From the NCBI GenBank assembly GCA_020226215.1, contig CM035233.1, positions 50,863,751 to 50,927,750 of the forward strand: a stretch of 64,000 nt of DNA, given 5' to 3'. The translations under genes were made by a program, and so were the position numbers. The DNA comes from Sindora glabra (Eukaryota; Streptophyta; Magnoliopsida; Fabales; Fabaceae). Within the stretch, counting starts at the first letter, position 1. Each line of letters opens with the position of its first letter. Positions 25,475-38,300 of the stretch are shown here, piece after piece. Under the pieces are notes generated by a model that had not been told where the DNA came from, did no database searches, and saw only the letters and a program-made list of their open reading frames with translations.

Positions 25475-25616
25475 ATGGTGCACTACAATAGTGCACTGAT
25501 ATATTATCAAACTTGATCATACATGAGTTTAACAATTTTTTAGGGTATATTATACAATAGCATGTCAATTCTTATTTTGATGATGTATCAATGCATCATT
25601 GTTAGTGGTGCACCGT
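25475..25616. mobile_element. MITE (family M2-like), about 142 bases
   Basis: The left end ATGGTGCACTACAATAGTGC is matched by the reverse complement of the right end, ACGGTGCACCACTAACAATG. Each is followed inward by TGATATATTATCAAA or TGATACATCATCAAA. This gives a terminal inverted repeat of about 45 bases with a very short core. Confidence 0.6.
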
Positions 25617-25972
25617 AGATCAGAAGTAATAAACTTTTTTCCCTGTGTAATGACTTCCCTCACATTCATTTTGATGCCTCATTTCTTCATAAACGACAAC
25701 AGAGCCTTCGCTATCCTCTCTTCTCACTGCTGCCATTATCAGTCCTCACAAACCTCAGTTTTGCTTGCATTCCGGTATTCTCTAACATATAATTGTTAAA
25801 TTGAAAAAATTTAGTGCATGTATGTGATCAGAAGTTATTCCATATGATGATTCATTTTGTTGATTAGTTTTCCTTCTTCGGTTTTTTGTACTTTAACTAG
25901 TATTTGTTATACCTTCCTTACTTTTTACCCTTCCCTTCTGGTTTTTGTTTTTAGTTGTGAAATGAAAATTTT

Positions 25973-26389
25973 AAGGAAGTATTCCTCTAGATGCTGAATT
26001 TATTTAAAGTTTTTAAATAGCTAGCAGTTGCTCTATCATATGCTACTATTCTAGAGGAATTAGTATGAGCTTGTGATTAGCTCACAGGGTAGAATGCTGC
26101 TCTAGATTTAGCTTAGCGTGAGGTAGAACTGGCAATCCATGCTCGCAATGATTTCCTTTTTGTCATGAATCATGAAATAATGACACCATTGCATGTAACC
26201 ATAGCATTATCATCAGTTTTATTGGAGATTGAGTTGACTACAAAGCAGAGGGTTATGATAGAGATGGTATTGAAAAGTAGTAACGTCTTGGCAATGCTTA
26301 TTAATAATGTTCTAGATCTTTAAAGATTAGGAAATGGTACCCTCAAATTAGAAATGGCAAAATTTGACATTCATGGAGTTCTTGGAGAG
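25973..26389 (+). pseudogene. Decayed exon of an ethylene receptor (ETR1/ERS-type histidine kinase)
   Basis: Reading through stops in one frame gives LNLFKVF, then LAVALSYATILEE, NAALDLA, REVELAIHARNDFLFVMNHE, TPLHVTIALSSVLLEIELT, QRVMIEMVLKSSNVLAMLIN, NVLDL and GNGTLKLEMAKFDIHGVLGE. This is the end of the GAF domain, the linker and the histidine-kinase dimerisation region of subfamily-1 ethylene receptors; the conserved MNHE histidine is present. At least five in-frame stops lie in this frame (for example before LAVAL, inside the linker and after NVLDL), so no receptor can be made. The block ends in GGAGAG followed by GTAACT, a splice donor where I expect the intron of the intact genes. No upstream sensor exon or downstream kinase or receiver exon is seen in the window. 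The residue pattern excludes the EIN4/ETR2 type. Confidence 0.85.
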
Positions 26390-26439
26390 GTAACTGCTTA
26401 GAACTTTTACTTTGTTGTTTTGAAATAATAGTGAACCCC

Positions 26440-28430
26440 ATTCACATGGAGTAGTGTTCATGTTTTTTCTATATCTATGAAGAAGTTACCAATGACTTTA
26501 ATTTTGGCTCCTAATCCAAGTCTCCTTATCTATTTTTTCTTTTTGAGTATATCTTTTTGCTATAAGCCTAACTTTATACCTTTCAATCTTTCTATGAGCA
26601 TATCACTTGGTTTTAAAAACCCATTTATAGTCCACTAATTTACTGTCTGTAGGTAAACTCAATTAGATCTCACACTTGAATTTTATACATTAAAGCAAAT
26701 TCATCCTTTATTGTAACAATCCATTCAAAAGAATTAGGACTAGACACTATCTATGAAAATCCTATGGAATCAATGTCTTTATTGACATCAAACTCATGTT
26801 TCCACAAATAGATCAAGTGATCATTTGAAATTGTTGGCCTATGCTCTTTGTGTGACCTGTTCAAAGGAATTTCATCATTAAGATCTTAATTTTCTATTAC
26901 AAGTTGCATCAAGTTAAACTAGGGAACAACAAAAGAAAAAGATTCATTAGATTGAGGTACTAGAGGAACTACGACTATATCCTCTTTGAAGGTAGTGATG
27001 TGTGGCATGTAACTTAGACTATCTAACTCATCTTGAAAATAGAATGCCCTATATGATTCAATGACTTTGGTGGTGTGAGGCAGACAATAGAACTTGCTAC
27101 CTCTATAACTATTGTGATAGCTAATAAAAAATCTAGAGACAATCTTAGAATCTAATTTCCTAGTGGCAAGAATATAAAGCTTTACCTCTACTTTATAGTT
27201 CCAAACATGAAAATGCCTTAGGCTGAGTTTTTTTTTTATTTAGCAACTTATACGGAGTCTTAGGCATAGACTTGCTTAGAACTTAATTTAAAATATAAAC
27301 AATTGTCTTTAAAGTTTCTCTTCATAAAAACTTTGGTAGTAAGAAATGTGCATGCATGCATCTGACCATATCCAAGAGCATACAGTTTCTTCTCCCAACT
27401 ATTCCATTTTGTTACAATGTTCTACGCATAATGTAGCTAGCTTTAATGACACATTCTTGCAAATACTTTTGAAAACTTGGCCAAAGGACTAGGGTTTCTT
27501 CCAATCTTATCATATCTTTCATAATACTCACCTCTTTTATTTGAATTTGCACATTTGATATTCATCCTAAATTTAAGCTTAACTGCAACCTTGAATGTTT
27601 TGAATACATCCAATGATTCAAAATTTTAAATTAGCAACTTAATCCCTCTAAATTTCAAACAATTATCTATGAAGGTAATAAAATACTTATGACCTCCTAT
27701 TACTACAGGTGTGATAGGGTTACAAATATTAATATGGATTAACTCTAATGTATCATATTTTCTAGTCCTCTTTTCCCCCTAAATTTAGCATGAAGCTTTC
27801 TTTTTATGCAATCCACACAAGTATCAAAATTAGAGAAGCTTCCAGGCCATACAAAACTTTGTATTCTATATCTAAAAATGTGCTTTAGATGCTTATGCTA
27901 AAGAATTAAAGAGTTTTTACTGATTTTGTTTCTTTGCTTCCCAATTATAGTATTCACAAAGTTAATGAAATTAGAATCTGGATTGCTCTTGTATAGTCCA
28001 TCAGATAAAATAGCAAAGCTAATTACAGTCAAGCTATAAAACAAGTTCACCTTTTGACCTTCGAAATTACATGAATACCTTTTTAGGTCCTATGTAGCAA
28101 CTGAGATTAAGTTCCTTTTCATAAAAGGTATATACATGATGTTTTTTAGTTCTAATTTATGCCTAAAGGATAACTACAGAGTAATGTCTCTAATGAACTC
28201 TACTCCCATCTTATCACAATTTCCAAGTTTGATTACCAGTTCATTGTCACTTTTTTCCTGGAGTTTTTAGTGATTGTACAAAATTCATTGCGTGGATCAT
28301 TACACTAGTGTTAAGCCACCACATGTCTGATGGCACGTTAACAACATTTGATTCAAGGTAAATTAGAGCCAGCCTTTTGAATTTAGCCTAATCCTTATCA
28401 ACAATTTTATTTAACATCTTTTCTAAATTT
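26440..28430 (-). mobile_element. Decayed Ty1/copia polyprotein (protease end, integrase, start of reverse transcriptase)
   Basis: On the minus strand, with frameshifts and stops, recognisable blocks appear in copia order. A gag-pre-integrase block (LILWHKHLKH) lies near 27900. The integrase core (TLELIHINICNPITPV, GGHKYFITFIDN) lies near 27650-27750, with a KRGEYYERYD block near 27520. An integrase C-terminal block (YHNSYRGSKFYCLPHTTKV) lies near 27060-27120. A reverse-transcriptase start (YKWVFKTK, then HRKIERYKVRLIAKRYTQKE) lies near 26560-26640. The order protease, integrase, reverse transcriptase identifies Ty1/copia. The frame is lost near 26440, so most of the reverse transcriptase and RNase H are absent. 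No 3' LTR is visible nearby. The ethylene-receptor relic abuts this end. Confidence 0.85.
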
Positions 28431-30013
28431 TATTGCATAGATACAGATATTAAGAAAAAAACATATCAACCAATTAATGTATGTAAAAATTTTAATCACG
28501 CTAATGTTTTTCCTCATAAAATAATCTATGCAACCATATTTAGAATTACATTGTAAGATCTAATATTGAATGGTATTTAAGACTTTATAATACAAGAGCT
28601 AAATGTCATACTCCTAAACCTAACACTAGAAGGGTTTTTAAAAATTGTAGAAATATAATTCTTAACTTTATACTCATATTATTCCTAATGAACTATATTA
28701 ATAATATAACAATGAAGGTGTCATGACACGAATCTGATCATGATTAGCATAGTTCTCTTTATCCGATTTTTACCAATTTTAATACTATTTACACTAATTT
28801 TACCTAACAAAAATATTTTTAATTTTTGTAATGACTTAAAATTCATAATAAATTTTACAGAAAATTGGACATACTCTTCTTTATTTTTAAATACTTTCCT
28901 AGGGCCACACACCCTAAAATATAAAACTTGTAATTTTCACAGATATGACAATGATACAAAATACATATATAAATACACAAAGAACACATTATTACATAAA
29001 CATCATATTCCCTATCTCAAATTCTCTAATTTAGTCCTAATAGAATCTTAACTAGTAAATTCTTCATGAACTACCTTAGAGTCCCATACAAGTTACGTAA
29101 CCTGATATTTTTAAATTGACTTTCGAAAATATTAAAAAGAAAGGGATAATTTTTATAAACCTAGTGAGCATATATTTTTCGATCTACTGTTAGTTTCTAA
29201 TAACTAGAATAATTAAATACTGACTAAGCAGTAAAGATAGAAAATAATCATAAACTCAATTTCTAGTTTTTTTACTTCAAGTACCAAATCGTTAGGTGAT
29301 ATATTCATTTGTACATAACTTAAGTTTTCTATTTTATATCATAATCCATAATAGTGTCATTTGCTCAATTTATACACTATAATCACGATTTTATACATAA
29401 CTTATTTTAAGTAGTCATTAAACTTTCTAATAGCCAATAAGGTTTCATCATAATTTAGTAATCATAGTTACATTAAACGAGAATATTCAAGATCAATTAG
29501 ATTTTAATGTCACATCATCATACATAATAATTATAAGAAATATACATGTATTCACTTTTTGACTTCTAGATTAATTTTATACTCTCCATAAGCTTCCATC
29601 CATATTCCACTGAGCCAATCTTATACCTCACTTATCTTATTATTAGGAATTTCTCATCTAGTATTCACATCATCACCCTCATCACATTGCATAATTTTTA
29701 GTACCACTCATGGCATAATTCATAATATAATTTATACACTAGATTTAAGCTCTACATAGCACAATCTTAATTTATTCACCATACAAAATAAACAATTTAC
29801 TATCACAAGTTATTCTTAATTTCCTAATAGTAAATAATAGCACCACTATGCCTAGTAAGCATGTTTAATCAACATTCACTTAATATATATACATTCATAG
29901 TTTATTATTCCACTGAATATAAATACAATCAAGTAATACTAAGTAACAATGGGACCTTGCCTTCATTTCAAGGTCTTAAAATAGGAATAACTATATCTTA
30001 TGAGATAATTATA

Positions 30014-30016
<3 letters not shown>

Positions 30017-30075
<59 letters not shown>

Positions 30076-30096
30076 TGTATGTATGTATGTATGTAT
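30017..30096. repeat. Compound (AT)n-(GTAT)n microsatellite
   Basis: About 16 AT units pass directly into about 12 GTAT units ending near 30096. A shorter GTAT run is found again near 34645-34660. Confidence 0.95.
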
Positions 30097-30268
30097 TCAC
30101 AAACTAATAATCTTGACAACATGTTAATTAAGTAATAATCACAACCAACGAGATTAAAGCTCTTTAATTATAAATAGATTCAATCCATGTATAAATGTGT
30201 TTAAGATCCATATAATTGATAAGAAAATTATAAATTATAAAATATAATATTCAACCAATATTAGTAAT

Positions 30269-30272
<4 letters not shown>

Positions 30273-30340
<68 letters not shown>
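30273..30340. repeat. (AT)n microsatellite
   Basis: An uninterrupted AT dinucleotide tract of about 68 bases. Confidence 0.95.
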
Positions 30341-30342
<2 letters not shown>

Positions 30343-31649
30343 GGAAGATATATACTTACTTGGAAACACCCATTTACTTTGAGAATTCCCAAACATTTTA
30401 CTTTAATCTTTCCTTTTTTCCCACTTCACAATTTGTAATGATAACTTATGAATATGTGGTTACTACTTATTTTCTTCCTAAACATTACAAATCTAATTTC
30501 AAATCATGATATAATAGCACTCCATATTATTTTCTTATTATATTTCCTAATATTAACTTTTAATTTAAATAGCCATTATTTATGGATTTGCAAATCAAAA
30601 TCATATAAATAAAAATATTAGAACTTGAAGCTTTAAAAAACTCATTTTATGCCACTTAATCATTCTAGGTCATCAATTTTTTTATTTTCAAATTTATCAT
30701 TAAAAAATCAAAGATTCTTCTGAGTGATGGGATTTTCAAATTAAAGTGTAAAATGATTAAAATATTAGGATCTTAAAATCTAGAGTGATTTTAATCAAAT
30801 TAGTGTATTAAACTACATACTTATCTCCTTATATTTTTAACTCTTCTTTAAAGAATAAGAAAATCACATAAATTAGGAGTTTTCCAATCAAACTCTAAAC
30901 ATAAAAAATATTAGATTATGATAATATAAATATACTCTAAGTATACTAGTTTAACATGTTTGAGCATAAAATCCTTATTTTATTAATGCTATACTAAGTA
31001 TCCAAAATAAGATTATAAGGTAAGGTTTTATGAATCAAGTTCAAATCTTGCATAATATTAAAATGCAATGCTTTATAAAGGTTTCAAATATGTTATTCTA
31101 TCACTCCATAGCATAAGCTATCTTCAAGTATTTTAAAAGTGCACAAAAAATTGGTTTTTCTAAATTATACTCATACACTTAAAAATATTATGAAATTTTT
31201 ATATAGGACTAGTTACCACCATAAGGAGAGGTCACAGTGGGTCATTATCATTGGAAAAAGTAATGTGGTGCTAGAAAAGTAGTAAAAGAAAATAGGTTAG
31301 CCTTGCCACTATAGTGCTTTACTTTATTATTCCTTTCCAAGTTGGCAAATAGCTACTAGCCAAAGTGGCTAAACAACGATTACAAGACATTGGAAAAAGA
31401 ATAAACATCGATAAAAGCTAGTTGATCCACCCAACTTTGCAAATGGTTCTAGCGGTAAGCTTTGACCTTCTCTTCAAGCATTACTAGTAATGGTGACAAG
31501 TTTGAAGAGAAAAGGGACATGATGTGACGATGTATGTAAGTTAGAGGCCGAGGGTAGGAACATATGTATGCCAAAAGGAGAAAAAGGAAGAGAGAAGAGA
31601 GAATATGTGTTAAATGTATCAAAATGAGTTAAGTTTAATGAGTTAGTTT

Positions 31650-32650
31650 GAAACTGGTATAATTTTACTTAACTTAAAATTGGGGCTAGTACAAAAAATG
31701 ATAATAATAGCTTGACTTAATAAGGGATTAGGACTAATTAGCCCGACCTAGTAAGGGATTCGGATTAATTAGCCCGATTTAATAAAAGATTGAGATTTAT
31801 AAGTATTAGCTTATTGAGTTATCAGGTTAGCCTATTAGTTTAATAATAGTAGTAAGTAATAAATAATTAATTTATTATTATATATTTATTTTATATATAT
31901 ATTAAAATAATAATTTTGGTATATTAAAATTATGCTTTGATATATATAATATTAAAATTATATATATGAAAAATATTAAATAATTTTTAATATTAAAATT
32001 AATAAATTTATATATTCAATATTATCAATATATATTATATAAATTTATTAAAATAAATAATTATATTAAAATTTGAATTAGTATTCTTATATTTAAAATT
32101 TAAATTATTTAAGAACTTTAAATAAATAAATTTAATACTAATTTTAAATATAGTATTTACATATATAATATAATATATTATTATTTATTTTTATTATTAT
32201 ATATAAATTATTAAAATTATTTTTATTAATATATTATTTATATAATTATTTATTTATGTATATTTAATAATATATAAATTATTAAATATATTTATTTTTA
32301 TACATAATACTTTGGACTTGATCAATATATGTTTAATAAAATGTATTTATTTTATTAAATAAAATAAATATATAATATAAAATTTTTAATCAATATAAAA
32401 TTCAAATTATTTTATTAAATATATATTATTAAATACAAATTCATGCATTTATTTGATTTTAATAATATGTATTTATTTTATTAAATATACATTTAATAAT
32501 ATTTATTTATTTTTATATATAATATATATGACTTACTAACATAAATAATAAAATTTTAAGTGACAATGATAAAATATAATTACATTTAATAAAAATAATA
32601 ATAAATTTTAATTAATTAATGATACAAAATTAATAATAAATAATTAGCTA

Positions 32651-32694
<44 letters not shown>

Positions 32695-32880
32695 TATAAT
32701 ATAAAACTAACCTAAACCCACTTGGTAAATATCAATTTAGGACTAATATTGTAACAATTTAATCTAGACCCAGCCTAGTAAAAAAATAATTTAGTCTGGA
32801 GTTAGTTCGATGTACAATTTTTGCACATTAAGTTAGTTTAGTAGGGTTAGGTTAACCTATTTTGATAAATCTAATATGCA
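31650..32880. mobile_element. AT-rich insertion with GGGCTAATTAGCCC-type flanks
   Basis: The left part carries repeated GGATTAGGACTAATTAGCCCG and GGATTCGGATTAATTAGCCCG strings. The right part carries AACCTAAACCCAC, TAGGACTAATATTG and GGGTTAGGTTAACC strings. The core between them is almost pure A/T and includes an (AAT)n tract at 32652-32692. Purine-rich sequences GGAGAAAAAGGAAGAGAGAA and GGAGAAAGAAGGAAGAGAGA flank the block at about 31578 and 32898, which may be a duplicated target. This looks like a non-autonomous DNA element inserted in the LTR above. Confidence 0.4.
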
Positions 32881-33398
32881 TGTTCAAGAAAAATAAGGAG
32901 AAAGAAGGAAGAGAGAAAAATCAGAAAGAAAAAAACTTTGGATTTTGATTAATGCTTCTCGCACCATATAAGCTCATTTCTCTTATTAGATCTCATTATC
33001 TATTCTTTATTTTAAAAAATCTTTCCCCTCTATTTATTTAAAAGAGCCATTTTCATAGAGCTCCTATTTATTTATTTTCTTGAGTCCAAGCTTACATATT
33101 TTCTATCCTCCCTAATATTTGTAATAGAACTTAAGCATAAAGATTTTAAAGAATTCTATAAGCTTTAAAAAGATTATTTTATTAAATCATACACATGTTT
33201 TTATAAATTTTTATACTCACTGATATTAAATATTCTCAATTTCAAAAAAGAATCACCATAATAATTATTTAGATAAAATTTTAAAACTAAATACTAGCTA
33301 AATAAACATAATTCATTTATACTCTTTAGTTAAAATGAATTCTTTAGGAAATTTAAAATAATAAAATTTTAAATATTATTTTAGGGTATTATAGAAGG

Positions 33399-34850
33399 GT
33401 ATTTAATATTACAAATACAACATTTCCTTTAAAAACATTAAAATAATTTTATTTTTTAAAATTTTATGCAATTGGTCCTACAAATAATGGGTATATTGTT
33501 ATACAAAATTTTACAATATAATCTAAGCAATAGTAATTTGTATATAACATAATAATATTTCATAAATTGTTACATTATACAAATAATGTCCAAAAATTAC
33601 TACAAAATCATTAAAGGTAGTTTATATCATAGGAATGACATAGAAAAATTTATAACTCAAAATAAACCCCAATACATACTTAAACAAAATAAATAAAAAT
33701 TAATAAAAAGTTTAAATATAAAAAATTTGAAAAAATGTTCACTAAATAGTGTTTAGAAAGTGAGCACAATAGTGCTAGCATTATTGTGCTAGCACTATTG
33801 TGATTTAATCTTAAGAAGGTGATACGTGACACTTATATTTAAGTGGTGTAACTATATATCGAACACAATGTGTCTAGGTCTTCCTTTTTCCTTGTTTTAC
33901 AATAAAATAAGTCAAACTGACCTCGTACTAACTCATTAAAATAATCATGCTATTTCTTTTATAATTTTTTGTAATTTTTCACATGATTTTGATTTAAAAT
34001 TATTCCTTAACAGAAATTTTAACTAACTTAGTCTTTACTTTGCTCAAAATTATGTTAAATTATCACTTCTAAAAGAATAAAAATTTTAAAAACTAATAAA
34101 TGGTTTTAAGATATTTTCAATTAACTTTCCATTATTTTTTGTCTTTAAATAGTTCCATTCATTCCTTTAGTCATAGTTCCAATTTATTTATTAAAAAATT
34201 AATAAAAAATGAGAAAATTTTAAAATTAAAAAATCTAGAAAAATTACTAACAGTTCAAATAAGAAAATTCAATTTCCCAAAAATGCAACATTCTTAGTTG
34301 CTTTCAAATGCAACATATTTTCTAGAAACACAAGCAAGGAACACATATTTTACAAAGTTATAAAATCATTTGTCCAAGAAAGAAAAAAGGGGAAATTTAT
34401 ACATATATCTATATATTAAGCAATAAGCAATAGGTAATACACATGTATGATAGCAAGCATAAGATATATTTTTGGTTTAAATACAATCTTTTCATAATGC
34501 TAATTAGCATTTCATTGTAGACATAAACAATACCTTCATGTTTATATAAAAGAATTTACATCTTGTGTTCATTATGCCATACACACATATTTTTGCCCAA
34601 AAACTAAATACTAAAATAAAATAAAATAGTTAACATATATAAATGTATGTATGTATGTATTCATATCTCCTATATAAATTGAGGCAGTCATACAAGAAAG
34701 ACATATGCATGCTTGAACACCTAAAATGACAAGGCATTTTATTTGCATATATTAATTGGCATCATATGGCATAAGCAAGTAAAGAAAGGAAAAATACATT
34801 ATCAGCACACAAATTGCCCAAAACTTAACTCTAGCTCATAATTAACAGAA
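33399..34850. other. AT-rich DNA between the LTR relics, no gene seen
   Basis: This lies downstream (minus strand) of the copia primer-binding site at 34851-34862, where gag would be expected. No gag-like frame survives. A palindrome CACAATAGTGCTAGCATTATTGTGCTAGCACTATTGTG lies near 33766-33801. Confidence 0.4.
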
Positions 34851-34862
34851 GTTCTGATACCA
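34851..34862 (-). other. Retrotransposon primer-binding site (initiator tRNA-Met type)
   Basis: The minus strand reads TGGTATCAGAAC, one base away from TGGTATCAGAGC, the usual plant copia site complementary to the 3' end of initiator tRNA-Met. It lies just inside an LTR-like segment, as required. Confidence 0.7.
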
Positions 34863-34864
34863 AT

Positions 34865-35353
34865 TATAAGACCAAAAAAATTTGATTATAAACTACAGCA
34901 TGAAATGATTGGACAATGTTAACCACATATAAAAATTCTATGTATTTAATGAAGTAAGGTTTACAAAATTGAACTAACTACTTTGGTGTATCCATGATTA
35001 CTAGATGAATTTTGCTCCCTGCAATCCCTAATAATGCAACCCTTTTTCCAATTTCCTAAAATCAAAGGTTAAGGTGTTTCCTTTCTTATGCTAAATATTC
35101 ATTTTTGGTGTTTTCAAGGATAAAGTGTAACTTTTGTTTCTCAATGTAATAATACAAATGATTAGGGAGTAGAGAAGTAAGGACCTCTCATAATTAGTAA
35201 ACCAGGTCATAGATCCTATTTATCATAAGGTCTATATTTACATGATCAAAGTACCAATTGCCTAATTTATTTAATGCCCCTTATTAGGTGTTTACAATTA
35301 TTGACATTAATATTTTTTATTTATAAATTATGTTAAGTCTAAAAATACCAACA
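34865..35353 (-). mobile_element. Ty1/copia-type LTR (5' LTR, minus orientation)
   Basis: On the minus strand the segment starts TGTTGGTATTTTTAGACTTA and ends CTTATA directly before the ATTGGTATCAG primer-binding region; the expected CA end appears mutated. Length of about 489 bases is normal for a copia LTR. It may belong to the same element as the copia pol at 26440-28430, separated by the 4.7 kb LTR insertion and other DNA, but no second LTR is seen to prove this. Confidence 0.6.
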
Positions 35354-35384
35354 TCTTTTAGATTCTTTTTTTATCTTTTTTTTA

Positions 35385-38300
35385 ATTAATGATTGCATAT
35401 AAGGAAAGGATCAAATTGTATTCATCACATGTATAATTTGTTAATTATCACACCTGTTCTACTAATTGTCTTGTCTAATCTAATTGTGATGTAATCTAAA
35501 GGTTTTGAATATTTAAGGGAAAACTATCCATTATTTCAATTAGAGCTACTAAAAAGAGTGGCAAGGTGTGCTTTTTATTATAGTGAGAAAATTATTGACA
35601 AGAATGTAATAAAATAAACTTAGGAAAATGAAAAAGCAAAAACTTTTGATTTAAGCTACATATATAATTTGCTAATTTTCACACCTCTTCTACCAATTGT
35701 CCTATCTAATGCAACCATGATGCAATCTAAAAGTTTTGAATATTTAATTAAAATATATCCCTTGCTTTAATTACAGTTAGTGAAAAGATTGGTAAGCTAT
35801 GATTTTTATTATAGTGAGCAAACTATTGATAGGAATGTAACAGAAGAAATAAGAAAATGAAAGAAACCAAAGTTTTTAGTTTGACTTTGCTAATATGGAT
35901 GACAATAATGGTAGGAGTCCATAACTAAAAGCTAAATTAGTTAATCTTCCACTATTTCTAAACATGTGATTTAGGTGTAGGTGGAATCCACATAAAAAAA
36001 TGGAAACAAGTACCAGTGAGAGATATATAAAAGCAATATAAAGGAAAGGGTTTTAAGATCTTGTATAAGATTTATTATCCCCTATAAATGCTTCTTTGTA
36101 ATTTTTTATTAATAATTTTTTTTAAGTTTTTTTATGAGTAATTATTGTGCTTGTACTTTTTAATTAAAATAGACAAATATATTTCTTTTATAGCTTTTTT
36201 ATTCATAAAAGAAACTCTTTTTTCTTCATTTTTTTCTATTCTTCATCTTAATATTGAACATTCTTCTAACAACCACTACAATAAATTATCACTTATGTCA
36301 TGATCAAACTCATGGCAAATGTAAGGTTAAAATTTTCATATATGTGCTGCTTAACCATGAGAATATTGGTTAGATGGACCTGTGGTACAAATAAGTGTAG
36401 CAAGAAAATTATCATGGAAAAAAATTGTGGCATAAATATTTTTTTTACCATAAGATCACCTATGACTAATATATCCTTCTAAATAAAAACTCATTTAGTT
36501 TACATAAGAAGTAACTTCCTGCTAGAAATTAAACTTCTTAGGAAATAACTTCTTGTATAAGCTTTTCAAAAAGTATTTAAAATTGTTTAATTGACACATT
36601 GGAAGTAACACTTCCTAAAAAATAACTTTCTATGTCTTCTTTGGATTAACTTTAAGTAACATAGGAAGTATTAATACAATAATTACTATATTCTTAATAT
36701 TATTATAATATAAATTAATAACTTTTAATTATTATTAGTTAGATTTAATAAAAATAATTTTATTATTATATCTGTAAATAGCATAGGAAATAGAACTTAT
36801 CTAGGGGTGGTGGGTAAACAACTTCTTATGCTCTGTGGGTAGTATAACTTCTTAAGAAATTCTATTTTTTCTAATTTGTTATATTCTAGTAGCTTATACT
36901 ATCATAAATAGAATTATGATACAAAATAAAATTACTATAAAAACTAATATAATTAGTTAAAATAATTTTTATATATCCAAATTAACTCGATTGTAATGAT
37001 GAAACTACTGATAGGAATGTAAAAGAATAAAATTAGAAAAATGAAAGAAGCTAAAACTTTTAGTTTGAGCTTGTTGATATGGATGACAATAATGGTAGGA
37101 GTTCATGAGCAAAAGCTAAATTAGTTAATCTTTCACCATTTCTAGACATGTGACTTATGTGTAGGCAAAACCCACATCAAAAGAAAAATCCTAAAAACAA
37201 ATAGAATGAAGTGAATACTAGTGAGAGATATACAAAAACAATGTAAAGAAAAGGATTTTAAGACCTTGTGTGAGATGTATTATCTCTTGTAAATAACATT
37301 TAAAATTTTTTATTAATAAATATTTTGATGATTGGATTTTTGGAATTGATTATAGTAACGAAACTATTGATAGAAATGTAATAGAATAAAATTCGGATAA
37401 TGAGAAAACACCTTCTGGTTTGTGTTTGTTAAGGTAAATGACAATAATGGTAAGAGTTCACGAGGGAAAGTTGAAGTAGTTAATCTTCCACCATTTTTGG
37501 ACATGTGACTTACATGTAGATGGAACCTACATTAAAATAAAAATCCCAAAAACAAGCAGGATGAGGTGAAAACAGGTGAGAGATATACAAAAACAATGTA
37601 AAAGAAGGATTTTAAGACCATGTATGAGATGTATTATCCCTTATAAATGCACCTTTGAAATTTTTTATTAATAAATATTTTGATGATTGAATTTTCTTCA
37701 AGAGCCATTGTTGTGCCCATGCTTTTTCATTAAAATAGATGAACATATTTCTCTCATAACTTTTTTATTTGTAGAAGAAACTCTCATTTCTTCATTTCTC
37801 CTATTCTTTATTTCAGTATCGAAAATTCTCTTAACAAATTAAATGTTAGACTTAGATTTGTATAGCATGTTTAATATTGTGGCAAACTGATTATTTGATA
37901 AAAATTATAGTAGGGATTGAAGTAATAAGTTATAAATTTTATCTGTCATAATTTTTAATATTGAGGCATGAGGGATCTGTATTTAATCAATTTCAACCTC
38001 TTATAAATTAGATAAGATCAATTACATATAAGAGTTGTACTATTCCACTTAAGATTACGCCTTAGTTCTCACATAAAGTTATATATGTTGTAAACAAACA
38101 TAATCATGCTAACAATGTCTCTTACAACTTCTCTTAATTTGGTAAGCTATCCGGTAGGTAATGACTACTTACATTTTCGTTCTCTTAAAAGGTCATGTAT
38201 TCTAGTTCATTATGGCAGTAACTGACATTTTTAATTTTTGTTTCATTTTTTAGTAAGAAATCTAAAGTAAATTAACTACTTAGCCTTAAAAAGATTTAGC

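Larger units (their letters stand above)
28719..33393 (-). mobile_element. Probable solo LTR (gypsy-like) with 5 bp target duplication, carrying nested insertions
   Basis: The plus strand begins TGTCATGACACGAATCTGAT and ends TTTTAGGGTATTATA. The pentamer GAAGG lies immediately outside both ends (28714-28718 and 33394-33398), as expected for a 5 bp target duplication. On the minus strand the start reads TATAATACCC, a one-base change from the TGTAATACCC start common in plant Ty3/gypsy LTRs. No coding domain is seen, so it is a solo LTR or a non-autonomous element. Its 4.7 kb is inflated by an AT-rich insert (about 31650-32880) and by microsatellites. Orientation is inferred. Confidence 0.5.

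Noticed and set aside
33766..33801. Perfect-looking palindrome CACAATAGTGCTAGC… as a regulatory site or terminator
   Set aside because: Short isolated palindrome in AT-rich DNA without a gene beside it; more likely a remnant of a small fold-back element.
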